DNA of 64,000 nt from Gongronella butleri (taxonomy: Eukaryota; Mucoromycota; Mucoromycetes; Mucorales; Cunninghamellaceae), in contig JAIWZP010000023.1 of assembly GCA_025201375.1 (NCBI GenBank), forward strand, positions 124,001 through 188,000. The letters run 5' to 3'. A program made the translations under genes and the position numbers. Positions 10,900-23,913 of this stretch are shown here, one piece after another (the first letter of the stretch is position 1; each line of letters opens with the position of its first letter). A model generated the notes under the pieces. The model was not told where the DNA came from. It searched no databases and worked only from the letters and a program-made list of their open reading frames with translations.

Positions 10900-13800
10900 A
10901 TGCTTGAATTCCAGCGCCAGATCTTGAGTGAGTTGGTGGAGCAAGACAGTCTGCTAATCATGTCGCCTGGTCTCGGTCTTTTTCAGCTATTTTGTGCGTT
11001 TTTGGAGCTGCATTGCCAAGATAACCACCTTGTCTTTGTTCTCAACACAACCGTTGCGCAGAACGCGGCGATTCAGGAAAGGCTGCTGTCGCAAGGGATC
11101 AGCAAGGCGCAGGGCTTGCAAGTGATTGATGCTGAAACGAGTGCGGACGCGCGGTATATTCAATTCGTCAATTGCCTGGTAGCAATACTTCGTTTTCTCA
11201 TTTTTTTTTTTGCCCTTGCTAGCTCGGCCATGTACCGCAAGAGTGGCGTGTTTGCCGTGACATCGCAAATTCTTGCCGTGGATCTCCTTTTGAAACGCGT
11301 GCCTGCCGCGCTGATCAATGGGATTGCCATCTTCAATGCGCATCGGTAAAGAGAGTAGTTGACAGGGAGAGGCGAAAAGCAGCATGGCGCAGTGCCAAAG
11401 CGGCGCGTGGCACAGCAATTGGAGTTTTTTTTTTTCATTTTTCCTTGTTTTTGCATAGAATGAAGCAGAATTCAATGGAGGATCTCGTTTTGCAGCTTTA
11501 CCGGGATCAGAACGACGAGGGATTTATCAAAGCGTTCTCAGACCGGCCCGAGTCCTTCACGAGCGGCTTTGCACCGCTTCAAAACACACTCAAACTGCTT
11601 CAACTGCGCCACGTTCAATTGTGGCCCAGGCAAGTCCGCCGGAGTTCACGCGTCAGACGCGTCTCGATTGCCTTCTCACGGTCTCTTTTTTTTTCATGCT
11701 TTTAGATTCCAGATGCTTGTGTCAGCCAATCTGGATAAGGGCAATGACGAGGTGGTGGAGCTGCGGCAGCCGATGACGCCATCTATGGACAAGATCCAGA
11801 CGGCGCTGATTGAGTGCATGGAGGCTACCATGGCCGAAGTGCGCCGTGCCAACAATAGGGTAATAAAATAAAAAGGATGGCAGTAGATGGATGGAGACGA
11901 AAAACGCGGTGTTTTGACGCGTTTTTTTTACGTTTTTAGGTGGATATTCCCGAATACACATTTGAAAACGCACTGTTTAAATCGTTTGACGCCATTGTCA
12001 GGCAGCAATTGGATCCTGTATGGCACCAGGTCAGCCCAGAGACGAAGCAACTTGTGGGTGATCTCAGGGACCTGCGCCAATTGCTTGGGTAAAGCCTGCA
12101 TTGCGTGCTTTTCATGAATTTATCGCCTGGATCTGATCGTTTGCGTCTATAGCTACCTGTCCGAGTACGACTGCATCACGTTCAACGCGTTCATAGACAC
12201 CATCATCTCGACCAATTCGGCCAATTCCGTCCATCGTGCGCGTCAATCGCAATGGCTGTTTATGGATGCGGCCGACCAACTGATCACTGTAAGCATTGGC
12301 ATACCAAGGGACGCGGGCTTCATAAGACCGTTGCTTCATGTCCTTTTTTTGGGGTATATTTAGGCGGCACGAAAGCGCGTTTATGTGAGGGCCCAAGATG
12401 AAGAATATCAATCGACCGAGCCCATGACGATCCAGGTTGCCAACATTCCCAAAAACGTGCGCCTGGTTCTGGAGGCGCAGCCTAAATTACAGCTGCTAAG
12501 CGACATTTTGGAGGAGATTGAGGAAGACGATAATACCAATGCAGATCACGGTAAAAAAAAAAAAAAGGCGAAATTGCGCGATGAGACGCCCTCTCACATT
12601 TTTTTTTCTGTACCCAGGCGCACCTGTATTGATCATGGTGAATGACCGGCGCACGTGTAAACAGTTGCAAGAGTCCATTGCCAAGAGTGGCGCGTCCATG
12701 CGCACTTTGGCGTCCAAATATTTTAAATGGCGGTCAGACATGCTCAGCATCCAGACCAAGCAGAGCCGACCCGCTGGCTCCATTGGAGCTGGCACGTCGT
12801 CATCGTCGTCGACCCCTTCTACAAGCGGCGCGCGGGGTTTGTCACGCCCCAATCCATCCGGTCGCAAATACCCACCCAACAAGCGCCGACGCGTACGCGG
12901 CGCGAGTGCCTCGGCGTCGGCAATGCCAAGAACCCCACAAGCGTATCGCGAGGAATTGATAAAGACGGTGCAATCGTAAAGCTTTATTCAATTGGGATGG
13001 AAAGATGGCTGAATTTCCGTTTTTTTTTTTTTTTTTTTTTTTTTTTTGGCTGCACAGGCTTGATACCCACGAAAGCGACGATGAATTTGGTGCTGATCCT
13101 GAGCTTGACCACTTCCTTGCGACGGCGGATCTGGGCGACGACAATGAGGATGACATTTTGCCCTCTTTTGAGCAAGTGCCACCCAGCACGCTCGTGTCGA
13201 TCCAATGCTATGAGAATGACCAAGATGAGCAATTGTTGGAGGACTACAAGCCACGCTACATCATCATGTACCACCCGGATCCGGGCTTCATCCGCCGAGT
13301 GGAGGTAAGAAAAAAGGGAAAAAATGCGCACAATGCCTGACTTATCCTTGTATAATGGTAGGTGTATCGCGCAATGCACCCTGATGTGCCCATCCGTGTC
13401 TACTTTATGGTGTACAACAACTCCGTCGAGGAACAAAAGTATCTCAGCCTGGTGCGCAAGGAAAAGGAAGCATTTGAAAAACTAATTCGTGAGAAATCGG
13501 TAAAAACAAAGAAAAAAAAGTAAAAAGCACGATCTTGGATGAGCGCTGACGCGTATTCCTTTTTTTTTTTTACGCGTAGATCATGGCCATCCCCATTCGC
13601 CAAAAGCCTGCCGAGACCGATGAGCTACTTATTCGCAAGGTCAATTCACGCTATGGTGGTGGTCAGCTGCAATTGGTCAGCAAGACGACAGTAAGTGACT
13701 AGTGAACCTATCGTGGAGATTGCTTTTGTCGCTGCAAAGGATGTGAGGGAGGGGAAAAGTGACCAAGAAAGCGTGGCTGCGCACCATTATCTCATTTTTT

Positions 13801-14710
13801 TTGCATTTTAATCTTTGAAGGTGATTGTGGATGTGCGCGAATTCCGCAGCTCTCTGCCTCCAATGCTCTATTCGCAAGGCTTGAAAATTGTGCCGTGCAC
13901 ACTGCAAGTGGGCGATTATGTTTTGGCGCCAGACATCTGCGTCGAGCGCAAATCCGTCTCTGATTTGATCCAATCGCTCAACTCTGGTCGTCTGTAAGTC
14001 CATTGGCAAAACGATCCATCAATGCACGGGGAGCTGACGCGCGAAAAATGACCCATATAGGTACCAGCAATGCGAAAATATGAAAAAGCACTATCGCATC
14101 CCGATCCTTTTGATTGAGTTCGACCAAACCAAGGCTTTTTCATTGCGAGCAAGTCGATACAATGACGAGACCCGTGCCTCGCAACTTGTGCTTATCCTTT
14201 TTTTTTTTTTGGCAGAGCTCGGCGGATATAAAGGAAGGCATTGTGGCGACAGACGTCACATCCAAGCTGACGATGCTGACACTCTCATTCCCCATGCTGC
14301 GCATCATCTGGTCATCGAGTTTACAGGAAACCACGGCCATTTTCAAGGAGCTCAAGGCACGGGACATGGCGCGCTGGGGTGATTGTAATGGGACGCGCGC
14401 TCACGCACGCTTTTTTTTTCTGTTTTCTTTCGCAATCTAGGAAGCGCACGAAGAGCCTGATGCTGATACGGCTGCGCAAGTTGGCGTGGACAATGCGAAT
14501 CAGCTGAACACGATGGTGAGTGCCACGCCCGAGGACGTGCTTCGCAGCATGCCTGGTGTTACCTCGCGCAATTATCGCCTGCTCATGAAGGCCGTGACAA
14601 ATCTCGAGGAATTGACGCAATTGACCGAGCGAGAGCTGCAATCCATCATTGGCATTGCGCCTGGACGCAAGCTTTATGGATTTATGCACCGAAGCACGCC
14701 CACTGGATAG
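10900..14710 (+). CDS. XPF: DNA repair endonuclease XPF (Rad1/ERCC4)
   Basis: Fifteen exons: 10900-11153, 11223-11345, 11459-11629, 11706-11859, 11940-12088, 12153-12288, 12364-12550, 12618-12975, 13058-13304, 13362-13499, 13580-13690, 13821-13993, 14061-14148, 14216-14384, 14445-14710. They total 907 residues, close to human XPF. With ERCC1/Rad10 it cuts 5' of bulky lesions and at crosslinks and recombination flaps. Residues 1-450 are the degenerate superfamily-2 helicase-like part ([37 protein letters not shown]). The ERCC4 nuclease core has GDY (707-709) and ERKSVSD (718-724), so the metal-binding residues are intact. A tandem helix-hairpin-helix lies near 840-905 ([12 protein letters not shown]). 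Two introns use GC-AG (donors 11630 and 14149). The last junction (14384/14445) was chosen for frame and is the least sure. Confidence 0.96.
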
Positions 14711-15238
14711 AAATATGCCCGTTTTTCGCAAAATTTGACTGATAAAACTCTGTTGCCCCTTAATTTTTTTCTCTGGTGCGAGGCTGCTCATCCCCCTTAA
14801 ACCTTGTTTTTTTCCCTCTCCTCAAAAGCCTTGCACCGCCGTGTTCGCCGCCGACCCAATTCCGTGGTGGCATTTCGCATGACGCGGCGCCCAGCCATGT
14901 CTTTACAATTCATTTATATTTGGCCAGAAATTGGCTTCGTAGGCAGCAAACGTTGCCTTGTTTTCTTGCCTCCTTTTATTTTTAAAGCGCAAGCGTCCTT
15001 TTTGGAAAGAGAAAATGAGTGGGACTTGCTTGTCAATTTGTGTCTCCTTGTCATGCTGGGCGGAGAGCGAGAGATGAGAGGCCAGTTGAAGCCAATTCCC
15101 CCTAATTTGACCTTGCCGTGGTGCAAGCCCACGCGTGTCTCCCTATTTGTGTTCCCATTAAAGGTGGATCCACCCTTTTTCTGGCTTCTTTCATCGTTTA
15201 TCTTTTTTTTTTCTTCCTATTTCTCACACGAAATTACG
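14711..15238. other. Spacer between XPF and G gamma
   Basis: 528 bases with a pyrimidine-rich second half. The last 60 bases before 15239 are T-rich, typical of leaders in this window. No gene seen. Confidence 0.5.
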
Positions 15239-15561
15239 ATGGTTCGCCCGTCAGTATCCGAGGCCAAGCTAAAGAAGCTTCTTGAGCTGAACGAAAGATT
15301 GAAAGAACAACTCGAAATCCAGCGCATCCCCGTTTCGGAGGCCAGCCGGTCGTAAGAGCCATCCTTGAGCCCCACGGCCGAATGCGCGCGCACGTGTCGC
15401 GGGCCGTCGACACCATCATCTCACTCTTTTTCCTCAAAAATAGGCTGATCGACTATTGCCAGGAAAACAGCGATATGATGATCCCATCACTGTGGGGTTC
15501 CAAGCATCCTGATCCATTTACGGATCAAGTCGCCGGGTGCGGCACTTGTCTGGTCATGTAG
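15239..15561 (+). CDS. STE18: Heterotrimeric G-protein gamma subunit
   Basis: Two exons, 15239-15351 and 15444-15561, give 76 residues. The gamma subunit pairs permanently with G beta and anchors it to the plasma membrane downstream of pheromone or nutrient receptors. The N-terminal half is an amphipathic coiled-coil helix (KLKKLLELNERLKEQLEIQR). The conserved fungal block IPVSEASRSLIDYC follows, then the MIPSLWG motif. The C-terminus is Cys-Leu-Val-Met, a CaaX box for prenylation, with another Cys three residues upstream that could be palmitoylated. Size, motif order and lipid signal all fit fungal G gamma; the symbol is by analogy with the yeast gene. Confidence 0.93.
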
Positions 15562-15770
15562 CCATCGAATTGGGGCCATGCACCACCTCCTTCTGCTTTT
15601 TTACTCATGCTTTTCAATAAATAGTTCACTTTTTTTTTTTTTTTTTTTTTGCCATGGGCGATGGTTGGCACCAAAATGCGGGGCCAAAGCCCAAAGGGCG
15701 GGCCAACTCTTTTCCTTCTGCACAGAGTGCCACCCAAATGGAGCAATTGGCGCGTGCCGTCGAGCTCCGA

Positions 15771-15807
<37 letters not shown>

Positions 15808-16902
15808 TCGATTGCAGCTAGTCTGTCCGGCACGAGGGGTCCGTCATGACGTCATGCGTTTGCCGCACGCGTCTTTCTTTTCTGTGACTCACCATGGATG
15901 CCCAAGAGCCATCATGGGGCTGGCGAGGCGAGGAAATTGTGGCAAAACCATAAAGTGATTACAGAATACAAGCGTGGGGTTTGTTTCCGCCTGCCGGGAT
16001 CACGATTTGCGGAGCCATCACGCAGCGGACCATACTCTTCCGGTTGCACACCGCGCGCGACGCGCTTTTTGTACGTGGCATGAAATGAGAATGAAATATT
16101 TTCTCATGAATTGACAATAAAGTGACCGTTGCTCGGCCATGCTCAATTGTACCCTGTTTTTTTTTATGTTCCATAGGCGTGTATGTGGCCAACACAGTCC
16201 ACGGCACCGGGGGCAATTGCATAAAGAGGGCTAATTCATCCGAAAAAAAGAGGCACAGTCAAGTTTTTGCGTTTCTGGAGCCATTGAGAGTTGCTGCGGC
16301 AGCGCCGTCACTAAAGCGCTTCATGCAAGGGCAATCCAACGCATGGTGGCACGGAGCGAGGGCTCAGGAAGGTAATTCGGATTAGTTTGTGCGACCAGGG
16401 GAGGGGACCGGAAGAAAGTGTCGCTCTATGGACAAACGACATTTTTTCGGAGGTGCGAGCCAAGCGACTAGGGCAAGGAAATGATTACGAGCAAATCAAG
16501 ACGTTGCGATGTTGATTAAATGAGCTTGCGCAGCAATTGGGATGCCAATTAAGCGAGTGGCGTTTTTTTTTTTTTCGTTTTTGTGGGCACAAGAAAAAGG
16601 TTGCGTCACTTGCAAATGTGGCAAGGGATAGAAGTTTTGGGCGGATGGGCAAAGGGGAAGGAAATTCAAGAGGGCTCATGATCCAGAGGCTCGATTGGTT
16701 CCGTTTTGGATTTGTTGTGAGAACAGAGTGACTACGCGACACATGCCCGCCGCGTCAGGCTATTTTTGGTTGGCAAATGCCAAGGCGGGTACCTATTTTT
16801 TCAATAAAAAGGGCTGGTTTGCCGCGGCCGACTTTTTTTTTTTCTTCTTTTGCTTTCCTTTTTTCCTACCTATCCTTCATCTTTCTTTTTTTTTTAAACG
16901 CT
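15562..16902. other. Spacer between G gamma and the PEF gene
   Basis: 1,341 bases, no supported gene. Long T-runs at 15632-15650 and 15775-15806 sit in the G gamma 3' region. The final 100 bases before 16903 are T-rich leader. Confidence 0.5.
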
Positions 16903-17975
16903 ATGGCCTACAACCAATACAACCAATATCAGCAGTCCCCCCACACGCCTCATCCGGCGCCGCCAAACTATGGGTCCCCTATGTCAGCGCACCCACCTCC
17001 TCCTAACAACAGATACAGCCAGCCGCCTAACCAAGGCTACCCTCCTCCCAACCAAGGCTACCCTCCTCAAAACTATGGTAAAAAAAGGATAAAAGAGAGG
17101 CAAAAACGAGAATGGAGGGCTGAATAGGGCCATTGGGGCGCGGGGGAAGTCGGTTTCTCACCCAGCCTTTTTTTTTTTTTTTTTTCTCGTGATGCCATAG
17201 GCGCGCCGGCCCCTCCTCCCAATGCTGATCCCCAGCTGTGGGCTTGGTTCACTGCCGTGGACACGGATCGCTCGGGTCAATTGACTGCCGACGAGCTCCA
17301 GCGCGCCCTGGTCAATGGCGATTTCAGGTACAAAAGAGCAAAAAACAAGGTAAAAAAGCGACGACTCATTCTCCTTTTTTTTTTTTTTTTAGCCCTTTCA
17401 ACCTCGAGACGGTGCGCATGATGGTCAACATGTTTGACACGGGTAAGAAAAAAAAAACGAGGGAAAAAAAGCCCACAAAAAGGGGAGGGTTGAGCAATTG
17501 TAACTCACTCTCCGTGGCACATGACGCGTCATTTTTAATAGACAATTCCGGCACAATTGGGTTCAACGAGTTTGCGGGCCTCTGGCGCTACATTGAGGAT
17601 TGGAAGCGCTGCTTCCAGGCTTTTGATGCTGATGGCTCGGGAAGCATTGACGCCAATGAGATGCGCAATGCGCTTCGCACCTTTGGTTACAACCTGTCGG
17701 ATCGCTTTGTCACTGTCCTGATTCAAAAATTCGACAAATATGGTAATGATGCACCCCTTTTTCAAAAGGCAAAAAAGACGGATAGTAACTGACGTTGGAT
17801 AGGAAATGGTGGTCAATCAGGCAAGGGCGATGTCACTTTTGACAACTTTGTGCAGGCTTGCGTCAACGTCAAGACTCTCACCGACTCATTCCGCTCCTTT
17901 GACACCGATGGCGATGGCTGGATCCAAATCTCATACGAACAATTCCTCGAGCTCGTCATCCGCCAGCGAGCCTAA
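16903..17975 (+). CDS. PEF1: Penta-EF-hand calcium-binding protein (peflin/ALG-2 type)
   Basis: Five exons: 16903-17077, 17201-17327, 17393-17442, 17542-17742, 17803-17975, for 241 residues. The N-terminal 65 residues are a Pro/Tyr/Gln/Asn-rich tail with two copies of NQGYPP, as in fungal and animal PEF proteins. Five EF-hands follow: DTDRSGQLTADE, DTGNS/DNSGTIGFNEF, DADGSGSIDANE, a fourth divergent loop with KYGNGGQSGKGD, and DTDGDGWIQISYE. Loops 1, 3 and 5 keep the acidic ligands, so they should bind calcium; loop 4 looks non-canonical. PEF proteins dimerise through the fifth hand and act in membrane repair, ER-to-Golgi transport or polar growth. The exon 2/3 and 3/4 junctions fall inside EF-hand 2, which is read correctly only after splicing. 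Confidence 0.93.
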
Positions 17976-19547
17976 GCTCAGCATCTCCGCTTCTTTTTTG
18001 TCGTTTTCTCAGTGTGCAGCTGAACTTTCTCTCTCCCCCTCCCCCTCTCCCCCTCTGCATGGGTGTGTGATGAATTGATCAAGAGATGGCCTTTTTCTTC
18101 GTGGCAACCCTTCTACCCCCTTTATACATAGCTTTTATTTTCCCTTTCTGTAATTTGTTGATTTTACCTCATTGTTTCCCCTGCCACTCATTTTCCCTCT
18201 TTTTCTTTGCAATCACCCCCCACCTCATCTTTATCTTATTGTTCTTGGCGGATCAGCCGCGGCGGAAGTAAAGGCATTTGGATCTTTTTTTTTCTTTTTT
18301 TGTTTTACTGTATGAATGTTCTTTCAAAAATGCACAGATGCAGGATTCACCGGCCGATCACGCGCAGGCGGCCTGCGAATAGTTGCACCACCTTGAACAA
18401 AAAAAAAAAAATTTTTTTTTTTTTTTTAGTCTGCGTGACGGTCTGGGCGGGGATATGATCCACCAAGGTATAAAAAGGCGAGCGACACGCCAGAAAAATT
18501 TTTTTTCTTTTTTTTTTTTTCTTTGAATCATTTTTACGAGTGCAGCCACGATGTAGGTTAAGTCGTTTATTCGGCAATAGCTATACATTGCCAGGAATCC
18601 AACGGATTCTGTCGCACATCAAGATGTATCAGATTTCTTTATAGAACCATGGCCTGACGTGGCATTCATTTGTCGCTATCGGGTCTTGGGCCGACAGGAT
18701 CTGACATTCCTTTTTATCATCCAAAAGTTTTCAATGAAAAAGAAGAGGGAAAGATGCGTCATGGAAGCGTGAAACGCCGAAAAAAGGACAAACGAGTGGA
18801 AAAACGAGAAATAAGCAGTCAGTGAGCCTTAGCCGATGACACCGTGGGGGTGGGCGTGCAAGGCTTCGCTGTGATGAGAAAAGACAAGGGAGTGGGAACA
18901 GGTTGTTGTTGACTTTATGGGCAAATGCGCAATTTCGCTTTTTCTTCACTTTCTGATCCGATAAGAACTGCTCACTGCGAATCTTTCACAGCCATTGCGA
19001 GGCAAAAGTCTATGTTCTATGCCCAGCACGCACGGAGGGGTAATTGTATGCGACAAAAAAAAAAAAAAACAAAACAAAAAAAAAAAAAAAAGAGCGGACG
19101 CATTGTCGGTCGGTTGCCTTGGGAACGGCTTGTTTCAAATGCACTCGACGCGCACCTTGTTTGATGAAGGCCATGCTCGGCGAATTGTCTCGTTGAGTAA
19201 TTCGCAGACACACCATTGGCAACAGCGGCGTCGTGCTAAAAAGGAGAGGAGGCCGAGGCCACAAACCGCCAATTGCATGAGCGAATCACGCTATTGTCAG
19301 CCGCTCACGTATCCCCGGGACCAAGAAGCGCGTCGTTAATCATCAGATTGAAGAGAGAATGTCGATTTGTTTTTTATTATCTGCCCTTGTTGATGAGAAG
19401 CACGTAAAATAAAAAGAAAGGGCAATGCACTTTCAATTATCAAGACACATGCAATAAAAAGAACAATCAAAATGACACATGGGGAATTTTTACATCGACT
19501 TGGGGGGGAAGCGTAACAAACAAATTCAAGAAAAAAAAAGCAACAAT
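17976..19547. other. Convergent spacer, PEF gene to Ppn2-like gene
   Basis: 1,572 bases between two 3' ends, no supported gene. A pyrimidine-rich stretch occupies 18000-18300. A run of 13 A directly followed by 17 T lies at about 18399-18427, and further A/T-runs at 18500-18522 and 19054-19091. Confidence 0.5.
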
Positions 19548-20770
19548 CTACTCGTCATCCTTTTCCTCCTTGTCAACGTACGTGTTGCAAGGCACAGAGA
19601 ATGTCTGCTTGGTCTTCATCTCAATGACGGTCAAGTTGCGGCCGTACACGCAGCCTGTGTCGAGGCCATACGTGAATTGTTGGATGGTGAGGCCTGATGC
19701 GGCTGTGTGGCCATAGTACACATGCATGGGTGCGTCGGTACGCTCCAATTGGGCACGATTCCACAGCGTGTACCATGCGGTGCCGGCGCGTTTCTTTCTA
19801 GTCGGCTCGCCGTCGTCGTCAATGACGCGCATTGTCATAGTGTAAAATGGATCTTGCAACGCCAGGTCGTCAATGTTCGGATCAAGGCCTGCGTGCACAA
19901 CCACCGAGTTCTCCCACGTGGGGAAATGGTAAATACCCGGGCACGACGACAGGTACTCGTAATCTTCTAGCGACAAGGCACTTGAAACAGAAAAAAAATA
20001 CATTAATCAGCCATTGTGTCGTCTTTCCCTCCCTCCCTCCCCCCCCCCACACACACACACATACACTTTTGCTCTTCTAATGCGTACTTTGCCAGTGCCA
20101 AATGGTAATTATTGAGCTTGAGAGGCTTTGCAATTTCTTCGCCTTCTGGTAAAAAGCCGTCGCCATCCGTGTCTTCGCTGGCAGGCATGCCGTTTTCCAG
20201 TTCATAGGTTTTGAAACGGATGACTTTATCGTCGTGATTGCCGCGCACACACCAGGCACCGATCTCTTTTGCACGGCGAATGACCCCAATGCTGTCTGGG
20301 CCCTTTGCAACGAGATCGCCGGCGAGGATTATCAGGTCCTTTTCAGGATTAAATGCAATCTTCTCCAGCAACTGGTTAAACTCGTCAATGCAGCCGTGGA
20401 TGTCGCCCATGACAAAGATCCGGTCCTTGTCAGGCAACGCGCCGGCCTTGCGCACCTCCAGGCGCTTCAAATTCGCGTATTTGGACACGGTCTCGGGTTC
20501 CAGCAAGCCGTCGCCATTGCGGAGCACAACAACGTCCGGGTTGTTGGCCAGGTCGCGTGGTATCATGCCTGTTGCGTAGTACAGATCGTCGCCAGACCCA
20601 TTGCGCGTCATCACGACCACGGGCACAATCACAATAATGGCCACCACCAAAAACACGGCAAAGCCGCCCACTTTCCACCAAAACCACCGCGTTTGCTTTT
20701 TTTGCTGCTCGGCCGCCTGCTGGTGCAGCACCTCCTTGACGTCATCCATCGATCGTTCATCAGTTGCCAT
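19548..20770 (-). CDS. PPN2: Membrane metallophosphatase, Ppn2/ApaH-like (calcineurin-like)
   Basis: Two exons, 20088-20770 and 19548-19980, for 371 residues. A cytosolic N-terminus is followed by one membrane segment at about residues 31-54, making a type II protein with the enzyme in the vacuole or lumen. The metallophosphatase motifs are complete: GDIHG (122-126), GDLVAKGPDS (151-160), GNHDD (177-181), then HAGLDP and YGHTA in exon 2. In yeast the closest architecture is Ppn2, a metal-dependent vacuolar endopolyphosphatase of the ApaH-like phosphatase group. Substrate (polyphosphate versus dinucleoside polyphosphate) is inferred from membership only. The splice joins LALA to ALSLEDYEYL and keeps the frame. 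It is divergently placed with the FHA-RING gene. Confidence 0.9.
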
Positions 20771-22086
20771 CCTGAATCCAAACTATCCCAATAAAAAATT
20801 GAAAAAAAAGAAAAAAAAGAAAAAAAAAGAAGAAAAAAAAAGAAATGCAAAAAGAAACGGAAAGATTAGAGAGAAGAGCCAAGGAAAAATACGCCTCCGC
20901 GTGAGTCGTTGAAGATTGATTGTATGTGTGTGTATAATATATTCGTGGTGTCTGAGAGAGATGGGGCGTACGTGTATGAACCAGTCTATTGGCAATTTCC
21001 GAGCTCTTTAACCCATTTCAATTGATCTGAGAGTCAAACAATTGGGTGGCAAATAAACAATCAGCGCGGAGGACGACTAGGAGCACGATGTGATTGCAAT
21101 TGTCGCGTTGCTTTTTTTATTTTTTCTGTTTTTTGTTCTTTTTATCCAATCATTTTGCTGCGCAACCCCTCACACGCGCCGCGTGTCCTCATTGCGCGCT
21201 TCCATGGGTACTAGGAGAAGCACAGTCCCCATTCTTTCGTGTGCAATACGGCTTTTTTTTTTTTTTTTTGCCTCCAATGACAAAATTGTAAATAGAGATC
21301 TTTGCATTAAAAAGCTTGAAAAAGAGGGAAAAGCCGAGGATGCATATTATAAATGAAAAAAAAAAGGCATTTACCGAGGGTGGAGGGCAGGAGCAAAACG
21401 ATCATATGCCTGCAGTCGCCGCGCATCGGTCATGCTTTCGTCGTTTTTTCTGCCATTGGAGTCAAAGCCGAGCTCGGATGAGGCATCCAAACAAGGAAGC
21501 GACACGGTGGCCCATCCTTCTGCATCCAAAAGGGAGGGGGGCCAATTGAAAAAGACGGGCCGAGATGCATTCATGGCATCTGCTTGCATGGGCTGCAATG
21601 CAAGGAGTTTCATCCCCGCTCGCACAAATTCTCGCGTGCGATGGCCGAGGTAAATTTAAGGTTTGTCATGTAGGCAAAAAGAAAAAAACAAGCTGCGGGC
21701 CTCCCCCTTTACGGGCCACGGATGCACACTCGGCAATGGAAACGAGTGGTGTCATTGTGCACGACACGTGGAAAAAGGGTGTCAATATGCGTCCAAACCG
21801 GCCCAAGGGCTCGAAAAAGCAAAAAAATTAAGCGGATCACAGCGAGAGAAAACGAAGGGAGCTAATTGACGGGCGATTCTCATTGGTGGGCAATTCCAAG
21901 TACAGTCGAAAATGACGGTGGGAGCAAAAGGCATGCACAAAAAGGCTTGATTCTTTACTCTCTTTTTTTTTTTTTTTTCCTCCCTTCTTTTTTTTCGTTT
22001 TTTCTTTCTGTTTCTTGCTTTTTTTTCTATTCCCCCTTCCTCGCGTTCGTCTTTTTCCCCTCCCTCTCTCTCTCTTTTACTCTTCT
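20771..22086. promoter_or_regulatory. Divergent spacer between Ppn2-like and FHA-RING genes
   Basis: 1,316 bases between two start codons, so it should hold both promoters. It contains A-runs on the Ppn2 side (20790-20850), T-runs at 21253-21270 and 21963-22030, and a pyrimidine-rich leader up to 22086. No exon or clear TATA box was found. Confidence 0.5.
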
Positions 22087-22687
22087 ATGCCGACCCTACG
22101 CCGTGTACGAAGCCAGTCCACAAGCAACCCGTCAGGCCCACACCTTTTTAGCGGGTTCCAGCAGTGGCGAAGAAGACGGCCATCCGCTTCCTTGCCGTCG
22201 TCACCGTCGTCGCCTCAGTCCAACTCGGGCACGGCGGCGACGGCACTGGTCGCTCCCTTTTCTGACGACGACCAGCTGCCCAATGCCTGCCCGCCCGATG
22301 AAATGGCGCCGTCCTCGTCAACCAATGATACCCAGCAGGCGCCCGGCACGGACAGGGCCATCCCTGTGCCTCCCAACAGCAGCTCAGCCCCGACCGCCGC
22401 AGCGTCATTGTCGTCGCCAGTGTCGTCCGCATCTGCCACCGATCGAGGTGTGCCAGTGCGCCTGGTGCCCAATCTTGGCATGAACGCGCGGTGCTTTGTC
22501 TTTGACGTCATTGATCGCACCCTGTTGCCCGGACAAAAGGTGAAAATTGGCCGTTACAGCGAGCGCCACATCAACAATGATCGTCTTTCCTTCAAGAGCA
22601 AAGTCGTGAGCAGGACTCATGCAGAACTCTGGGTGGATGAGAACCGAAAGGTATGTTCAATCATAAAAAAAAAGTAGCCAGGGCCCC

Positions 22688-22718
<31 letters not shown>

Positions 22719-23913
22719 GCAGGTGTTTTTGCAGGACGTGGGCTCGTCGAGTGGCACGTTTATTAATCATGTGCGACAATCGCCGTCAAACACCGCGAGT
22801 GGACCTGTGGAGCTGCGGGACGGTGACCTGATCCAGTTGGGTGTGGATTATCAAGGTGGATGGGAGCAAATGTACCGCGCGGTCAAGATGCGTGTCGAGA
22901 TCAATCGCCAACGGCAGCCATCGCAATCATTTCACCGCCAAGCATTCCAAAACTTGCGTCAGCACCTACTGGGATCGACGCCACCTGCGCAATCGTCGCC
23001 CTTGCAAGGTGACGACATGGATGCCATGTCGCCAGAAACTCCTCGGCAGCCACAATTGCAAAACGACCACTTGGCCGCTGCCATTGGCGCGTCACCTTCG
23101 CCTGGCACCACGATGAATACGTTAGCATCCACCAAGAGCGACGGTGCGGCCGCCGCGACGCTCGATACCCTCCGTGCAGCTGCGAAAAACGACCCGAACA
23201 ACGCATCGTCGTCGCATTTGCCAATGCAGGCGCCCACGGCGTCGGCAACGGACATCCAAGAATGCTGCATCTGTTTGTACGCCATTGCGCCTCTACAAGC
23301 CTTGTTTGTCGCGCCGTGTTCCCACGTTTACCACTTTAAATGCTTGCGTCCCATCATTTTCCAACATTACCCAGCTTTCAGCTGCCCCATTTGCCGCAGC
23401 TACTTTGATCTCGAGGCAAGCGTCGCCGTCGAAGTCAGCGAGGTCGCAGAGGCAATGGGGTTCAACACCGCACCATCTGCAAACGCGCCATCCAATGACA
23501 TTCATCCCAGCGAAATGAGCAACAATGCTGCAGCGACGGCTACTACGGCTGAAGCTGAAGCTGCTACCAGCTCCACGGACGCTATGCACACGGACGACCA
23601 CCCATTGTCATCGCCATCCGTGTCATCGTCCGAAAATGGTGACGACGATGCTGATGTCGATGAACGAGATGTCGACGAGCACATGAGCGCCGCGCCATCT
23701 GCGCAGCCAGATGCCACGCATGACGCTGGTGCCGGTGGCGTGTCATCCACTGCGCAGCCCACCAACACAAAGCGATCAACGACGCCGCACAACTTGCACA
23801 TCCGCACGAGCAGCAATTTGGATGCGTCTTTGCTGTCCACGACTCTTGTTGAGACGCCCACTCTAGTAGACCAGGCCGGTATGCCGCCGTCCTCCAACCT
23901 TGGCTCCTCCTGA
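22087..23913 (+). CDS. DMA1: FHA-RING E3 ubiquitin ligase, Dma1/Dma2 family
   Basis: Two exons, 22087-22650 and 22723-23913, phase 0, for 584 residues. The family links phosphothreonine recognition to ubiquitylation and restrains mitotic exit and septation when the spindle checkpoint is active. Residues 1-130 are Ser/Pro-rich. The FHA domain spans about 134-255 and keeps its phosphopeptide residues: IGRYSE (154-159), SRTHAEL (175-181) and, after the intron, DVGSSSGTFINH. A RING-H2 finger follows at about 369-415 (CCICLYAI, PCSHVYHFKCL, SCPICRSYF). The last 160 residues are acidic and Ser/Thr-rich. The protein is longer than yeast Dma proteins because of disordered flanks. The start at 22087 was preferred to an upstream start in a T-rich tract. 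Confidence 0.94.

Noticed and set aside
11154..11222. Read-through of the first XPF intron, which is open and a multiple of three
   Set aside because: The added residues are hydrophobic, encoded partly by a T-run, and break an ungapped match with XPF; the GT and AG are both good.
14441..14444. Acceptor at 14440 for the last XPF intron
   Set aside because: With either nearby donor it leads to a stop within a few codons; the acceptor four bases later keeps the frame.
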